Below are positions 59,344 to 64,000 of a stretch of 64,000 nucleotides of DNA, piece after piece. A program made the position numbers and the translations under genes. The stretch spans positions 111,267,161 to 111,331,160 of the forward strand of contig NC_134087.1 of assembly GCF_000715075.1 (NCBI RefSeq), in the 5' to 3' direction. Position 1 is the stretch's first letter, and every line of letters begins with the position of its first letter. This DNA comes from Nicotiana tabacum (lineage: Eukaryota > Streptophyta > Magnoliopsida > Solanales > Solanaceae). The notes beneath the pieces are model-generated. The model made no database searches. It saw only the letters and a program-made list of their open reading frames with translations, and had not been told where the DNA came from.

Positions 59344-59958
59344 GTAAATCTATTTCTTTTTAATTGCTTTAATTTTGATATTTTCTTTTCCTTTTTATTT
59401 TATTTAACTGTTATTCTTTTCTTCCTTTATTTTCCTTCATTGATTAGGTTAGGGTAGTTAATATATTGATTAAAATAAACTCAGTTAGTTAAATACACTT
59501 GGCAACATGTAGGGACACTAATTAGGTGAAAATTGGGCTTAAATTTCAAAATCTCATAAACCCTAACTTAGTGCCACAGGTGGGCACTCAGTGCGGTCCG
59601 CGGTGCTTGTGTGCGGTCTGTAGTAACATTTTGTGCGGACCGCATTGATGAAAGTCCTGAAAGCTAAACTTTGGGGACTGTGGTCGTACTACATTTTGTG
59701 CGGACCGTAGTAGTCCCTATGCGGCCGCACTACCTTTTGTGCGGTCCACACTGCCTAGATACAGAGATTTGGTAGTCTGAACCCCACCTCTGTGCAGACC
59801 GCATGGCCATTATGTGCGGTCCGCATTGACCCCTGTGCGGCCGCACACCATTTTGTGCGGTACGCACTGCATGATTTCTCCAATAGTCTGTAACTCATTC
59901 CGCAACACTGCTTTCAACTATTTAGTGATACTAACAAACTCATTGACTGTGTTTGCAG
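59344..59958 (+). other. Possible intron before third ORF
   Basis: Donor CTGGTAAATC (GT at 59344) and acceptor GTGTTTGCAG ending at 59958, three bases before the third ORF's ATG at 59962. A second dyad block lies inside (59585-59875). Confidence 0.35.
59585..59875. repeat. GC-rich dyad array after pol (second block)
   Basis: About eight variants of GTGCGGTCCGCA or GCGGCCGCAC between 59590 and 59870, each roughly 30 bp from the next. Confidence 0.8.
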
Positions 59959-59961
59959 ACT

Positions 59962-61985
59962 ATGGTGAAACAACGAGGTAAAGGCTCTAAACAACCAGGC
60001 AGAGGAGAATCCTCCCGGGGAGGGAAACAGAAAATGGTAAGATTGACTGTTCAAGCCCGACAAAACATATAAAACATGATGAAGATGATTAAAGCTGTTG
60101 ATAGGGCCATTGACATGTTTGGGAGTGAGTACGAGCCCTCCCGGGAGATATCTTCAGGCTCAATCCCAGAATACATCCCTGACTGGCCGGAGAGAAACAT
60201 ACTAAGAGACACTCCTCCCACTTACCTCGCTGCCCAAGAGTCAGTAAATATGTCTTTTGGGTCGTCTGAGGGCTCATCTGAAGGCAGTGGGGATGAATAC
60301 TCCACCTCTTCCACAACTTCATTATCTGGAGAGGGTACAGTAGGTGATGAGGAGGAAGTAGGAGGAGAAGAAGTAGTTGGATAAGGGGGTGAACCTTAGG
60401 TGGGGGGGTATTGCTAGAACTAGGAAATCGGAGGTGTGGCAAGACCAGTTTGTTAGTGAGGTAGCGTACCACAAATTTAGGGAATGGTGGCCAAGGAGGA
60501 AATTAATCCCGGAGCGTAGTTTTGTTGATAGAGATCTACTGCCTCACAACCCCAATGTGAGGAGGCATTTTAGGGAGAGAGTTAACTGGGAGTACTTTCT
60601 AGGTGAATGTGTAGATTCCAATGAGCACTTGGTCAAGGAATTCTACACCAATGTTGCCCACATCAAAAAGGGCACAAAAGTGACCAAGGTGCGAAATCAG
60701 AAGGTGTTGTTTGATGGGAAAACAATAAATGACTACTTTGGCTTTGATGAAGAGGATGAGACACTATTTATGGCAAAGATGGAAATGGGCGAGGAAGTCC
60801 GTCCCTGACTGGCATAGTATCTGGCAATCCCAGGTACTACCACGACTGGTTGACTACAGGTGTCAAGATTCTTAGACGTAGTTTGAACTTCGAGGCAAAG
60901 GGGTGGGAAACATTTATATGTAGCAGGTTGGACCCCACGACTCATGACAACTCCCTCCCTCTTCACTGGGTAGTTTTGGTGGCTTCAATCATGGCGGGGT
61001 AACACAATCAATTTGGGAAATGTTATGTCTAGGATAATCACAATAGTGGGCAGTGAGCATGACAGAAACTACCCTTTCCCTAGTTTTCTGACTATGTACT
61101 TCCGAGACCTAAAAGTTAAAAAGAGGCCATTCAACATCAAGGTCAAAGCGAAGGCCCCATTTTCTTGGTACAGCATGCAGGGGATGATAACCCCAAGAGC
61201 AAGAACTTCAAGGGAACAACTACTACTCCAATTGGCTAGTCTGAAGAGCCAGTTGTGGTAGTGGCTCCTGCTCAGCCTGCCTCCACCTCCACTGATATCC
61301 TTGCTGGCCCATCTACCTCAGCAGACCCGGAGATCCCTTCTTCCCATGCCTATCTAGTGACTGCCCACCGACTGAGCCAGGCTCTTCTCAGTATCAACAA
61401 TTGAATGCAGACTGCGTCATCCAAGTTGTCTACCCTCACTACCACAGTAGAGGCTCAGTCGGCACATCCACCTCCACAGGTCCCCCAGTCCATAGAGGAT
61501 GCTCTCAAGGAGATTTTAGCCAAACAAAAGAAAATCCTTGACGCTCAGAAGGTGCTCACAGATGCAGTTGCTTCACACAGCCAGGCTCTCAAGAAGCTTT
61601 CTAAGGAGCATAAGAAGTTGAGAAAGACGCGGGCTTCCAAGGAGTCCGTAAAGGCGTTGATGGTTGATGTTGACAAAATGAAGGCATATCTTCTGCCTTG
61701 GGACTTATTGCTATAAGACCCAGTACCATCAACTTATCCCCAGCCCGAGTAGTCCCAGAGGCCTCCTAAGAGGAAGAGGATGATCCCCAGAGCGGACGAT
61801 GCAGTCATCCGGTTGGCAGACCCACCGGAGGCCTCCTCCAGTCCGCCACAGGATGCACCTTAGGAGCCTGTCCAGGCCCAGGTCCCAGCAGCACAGCAGC
61901 AGGACATAGGGAACCAGTATGAGGTTCCCAAGCACAGTGAGGACCCAGGGACCACTCAGGATCCCATTCAGATAGACAGGCCATA
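59962..61985 (+). pseudogene. Element F third ORF (Athila env-position protein)
   Basis: ATG 59962 (MVKQRGKGSKQPGRGESSRG), a TAA at 60070, then an acidic/Ser-rich part to 60384. After a frameshift, a globular part follows (60377-60808: FVSEVAYHKFREWWPRRKLI, HFRERVNWEYFLGECVDSNE), then IITIVGSEHDRNYPFPSFLT (61025). A charged coiled-coil stretch is at 61490-61680 (LKEILAKQKKILDAQKVLTD). The middle resembles the putative plant transposon protein family found after pol in Athila-type elements (from memory). No signal peptide or membrane segment supports a true envelope. The function is unknown; several stops. Confidence 0.65.
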
Positions 61986-63030
61986 GGGAGTCCCTATATC
62001 CTTTTCCCTTTCTCTTTTTGGTGATTTATTTAGTTTAGTTGGCATTGGGACAATGCCAGATTTCATTTGAGGGGGTAGGCCCTACTTTTGTGGATTCATT
62101 TGGATGATTGTATATATATTTGATACTTTTTATGCTTTCTTTATATTTTCATCTTTGGGTTGTATATAATTTTAACATTTCGTTACTTTTATCGCACTTT
62201 TATTTTACTTTGGGTCTATATATAAAGTTATGCTACATTGTATATATTCATCCCATCTATTGTATATTTGACAAATCCCCTCTTGTATATATTCATTTTA
62301 CTTTCCGCAACTTTTCGTTCTTAGCTTCTTATTTATGATTCGTAGCTTCTTGTTTTGAAAGTTTGCAATAAACCTTTGGTTTTCTTAATGTCATGGTTCT
62401 TTCCAAAGGTGGAGTTTTGTGTGAACCAGGTGGCTCTTCCCAATGATGGATGGCGTGACAACCTTCTTAAGGGTTTGAGTCCGTTTTTCTTTTTTGTTTT
62501 TAGTAGTTAGTAGTTAAGGTTGCCTCAATCAAAGCTTCACTTGGGCCTAGTACATTTGCCTCTGATCTTATGGTCAAAAAGAAATTGTTGTGTTTAGGAT
62601 GGTGAAAGTCGTGACCTTGAGACTCTTGTGTTGACCGATAATCATCAAGTGGTTTTTCGGGACCAGTGTGTGCTCAAATCTTATCTAAGGTCATTGTGGG
62701 CCCCCGACTCTATGTCTTTAGCGACCCCATAGCTTGTGTGGTGAGTAATTACATTACAAGTCCAAGTCCCGAGCCATTGGTCTAGAACTTACACTGAATG
62801 TTTGTTGAGGCGAAATCCTAAGTGAATTTTGACTTGAGATATGATTATAGGCTCTCCTTGGTCCAAATGATAGCTTGAACACGTCCATAACCTACCAATG
62901 ATAAGATCCCTAGTCAACTCTTTTGAGCCTTAGACCTTTTCCCTTCAAGACCCATAATACAAGCCTATACCCATTCTAAAAGATACCCTCTCTTGGCACC
63001 CGATCGTTCCTTTAGCACATGGCAAAAACA
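61986..63030 (+). other. Element F 3' untranslated region, no ORF
   Basis: AT-rich stretch (62030-62340), then sequence with no long frame. Confidence 0.5.
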
Positions 63031-63046
63031 TAAGTTTGGGGGGAGA
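63031..63046 (+). promoter_or_regulatory. Extra polypurine-like tract in element F
   Basis: TAAGTTTGGGGGGAGA, nearly identical to the genuine tract at 63818-63830 but about 790 bp upstream of the LTR. Confidence 0.5.
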
Positions 63047-63049
63047 GAC

Positions 63050-63340
63050 GAGGATTGCAACAAAGTGGTAAAAAGACACAAAAATGAAGAAAAGGAAAGG
63101 CAATGAAAAAGAAAGAAAGGCAAAAAGATAAAAAGAATGTTCAATGTGAAAAAGAATAAAAAGGGACTCAAGAAAAGCAATGAATGAAAGGTGTGGAAAG
63201 TTGAAAAAAAAGGTTTGAAATGTATAAGAAAGAGTGACACTGTATCTCTCTAACCCCTTAGAAAGAAGTGAAATGACTCAAAGAGTCAAGTGAATGTGTG
63301 TCAAATGAAGCAAAAGAAGTGTTTAAGGGAAGATGGAACC
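63050..63340 (+). repeat. Purine-rich low-complexity tract
   Basis: Mostly A and G: runs such as AAGAAAAGGAAAGG and AAAGAAAGAAAGG. Confidence 0.8.
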
Positions 63341-63815
63341 TACTTAGACCAAACATCTCCTACCCTAAACCAAAAGCCTTCACAATGTCTCCACAAAAGC
63401 CCTATATGATCTTGAGTTGAATGAAGCTTACATTAGTGGTGACTCACATAAGGCGCAAGCATATGGTACTTAAAGCCGGACTTGTGACGTTTTCTTGAGA
63501 GAGATGAGTGGATTTCCAATAACCTCATTCTGAGTGCCACTATTCTAAAGGTGAGGTTTGCGGAGGGAGAGTTGAGGATGTGTGAGTTTGGGTTCCACAA
63601 TGACCATTGTAATAGAAAGAGTTCTTTGATGTATTGAGTCAATTCTTGATGCTCTTGTGTCGCACTTAATCCATGGAGTTTCAAAAAGTAAAAGTTGTTA
63701 ATCATTCATTTGTATTTAGGGAAATTGTTAGTCCTAATTGATGCTAGCTGAAATTTTCTTGGATGTTCTATTAAGGGGTGAGTCTTATTTTGTTTGCTTG
63801 AAGACAAGCAAAAGC

Positions 63816-63831
63816 TTAAGTTTGGGGGAGT
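63816..63831 (+). promoter_or_regulatory. Element F polypurine tract
   Basis: TTAAGTTTGGGGGAGT immediately before the right LTR start (63832), as needed to prime plus-strand synthesis. Confidence 0.8.
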
Positions 63832-64000
63832 TGATAACTAGGGATTTTGATGCATTTTATACTCCTTCTTGCTTATGTTTTGATTAGAAATTCGTACAAA
63901 ATAGTCCCAAAAGGCTCACAAGTTGTGCTTGATTGCAGGTTTGATCAACAAAGTGACAAGATATCAAAGATCAGCTCAAAAGGAGTAAAACTTGCACAAG
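63832..64000 (+). mobile_element. Element F right (3') LTR, start only
   Basis: 169 bp identical to 51477-51645 except for 4 transitions. It continues beyond the window. Confidence 0.9.

Larger units (their letters stand above)
51477..64000 (+). mobile_element. Element F: Athila-like Ty3/gypsy, right end cut by window
   Basis: LTR (51477-53012), tRNA-Asp PBS, gag (53132-54820), protease, RT and RNase H, integrase, long spacer, third ORF, polypurine tract, start of the right LTR (63832). The lineage follows from the FMDD active site in [16 protein letters not shown], the PBS and an extra 3' ORF. The first 169 bp of the two LTRs differ at 4 sites, all transitions, so the insertion is fairly recent by comparison with C. 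Stops and frameshifts are present in gag and pol. Confidence 0.85.

Noticed and set aside
59962..61985. True viral envelope gene in element F
   Set aside because: No signal peptide, membrane segment or cleavage site; it is called only by position.

Overview
This window looks like nuclear DNA of a repeat-rich flowering plant, most likely a Solanaceae species and quite possibly Nicotiana (inference). Reasons: layered Ty3/gypsy retrotransposons of the Ogre/Tat, Athila and chromovirus types, TS-SINE-like fragments with a TTG-repeat tail, Stowaway-type MITEs, and one intron-bearing host gene with a plastid-style N-terminus. There is no operon organisation.

Layout. Positions 1-1363: leader of an Ogre-like element (A, minus strand), whose ~4.0 kb 5' LTR is 1364-5350. 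A has inserted into the RNase H codons of a second Ogre-like element (B, minus strand, 5351 to about 15964), which carries gag, protease, a spliceable intron, RT and RNase H, a leader, a tRNA-Arg PBS and a >4.5 kb LTR. A plus-strand LTR remnant (15965-16597), a Stowaway MITE, a SINE scrap and a degraded DNA transposon follow. Element C (18442-29420, plus) is a Tat-lineage element with both LTRs, a tRNA-Lys PBS, decayed gag-pol and an antisense, intron-containing extra ORF. The interval 29421-39690 is the gene island: a two-coding-exon TPR protein gene (CDS 32596-34950) with a TATA box, a 5'UTR intron and a locally duplicated promoter segment, then several MITEs and a (TAA)n microsatellite.

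From about 39690 comes another Tat-lineage element (D, minus) with its own antisense ORF, a 60-bp minisatellite and decayed integrase, RT, protease and gag. D's gag is split at 47877/47878 by element E (plus; 1.6 kb LTR, initiator-Met PBS, gag, protease). E's protease region is split at 51476/51477 by element F (plus; Athila-like, tRNA-Asp PBS, gag, pol, a third ORF), which runs off the right edge just after its second LTR begins. This is a three-level nest whose outer halves lie beyond the window.

Almost every retroelement ORF is broken, and many of the stops look like C-to-T changes, which fits methylated and silenced DNA. The most interesting signals are: a primer-binding region in A resembling about 39 nt of tRNA-Arg instead of the usual 18; a leader hairpin shared by A and B with a compensatory base change; spliceable antisense genes in C and D; arrays of GC-rich dyads both in F's LTR and upstream of its third ORF, each followed by a TATA box; and the duplicated promoter block of the TPR gene. 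tRNA and protein-family comparisons are from memory; no searches were run.
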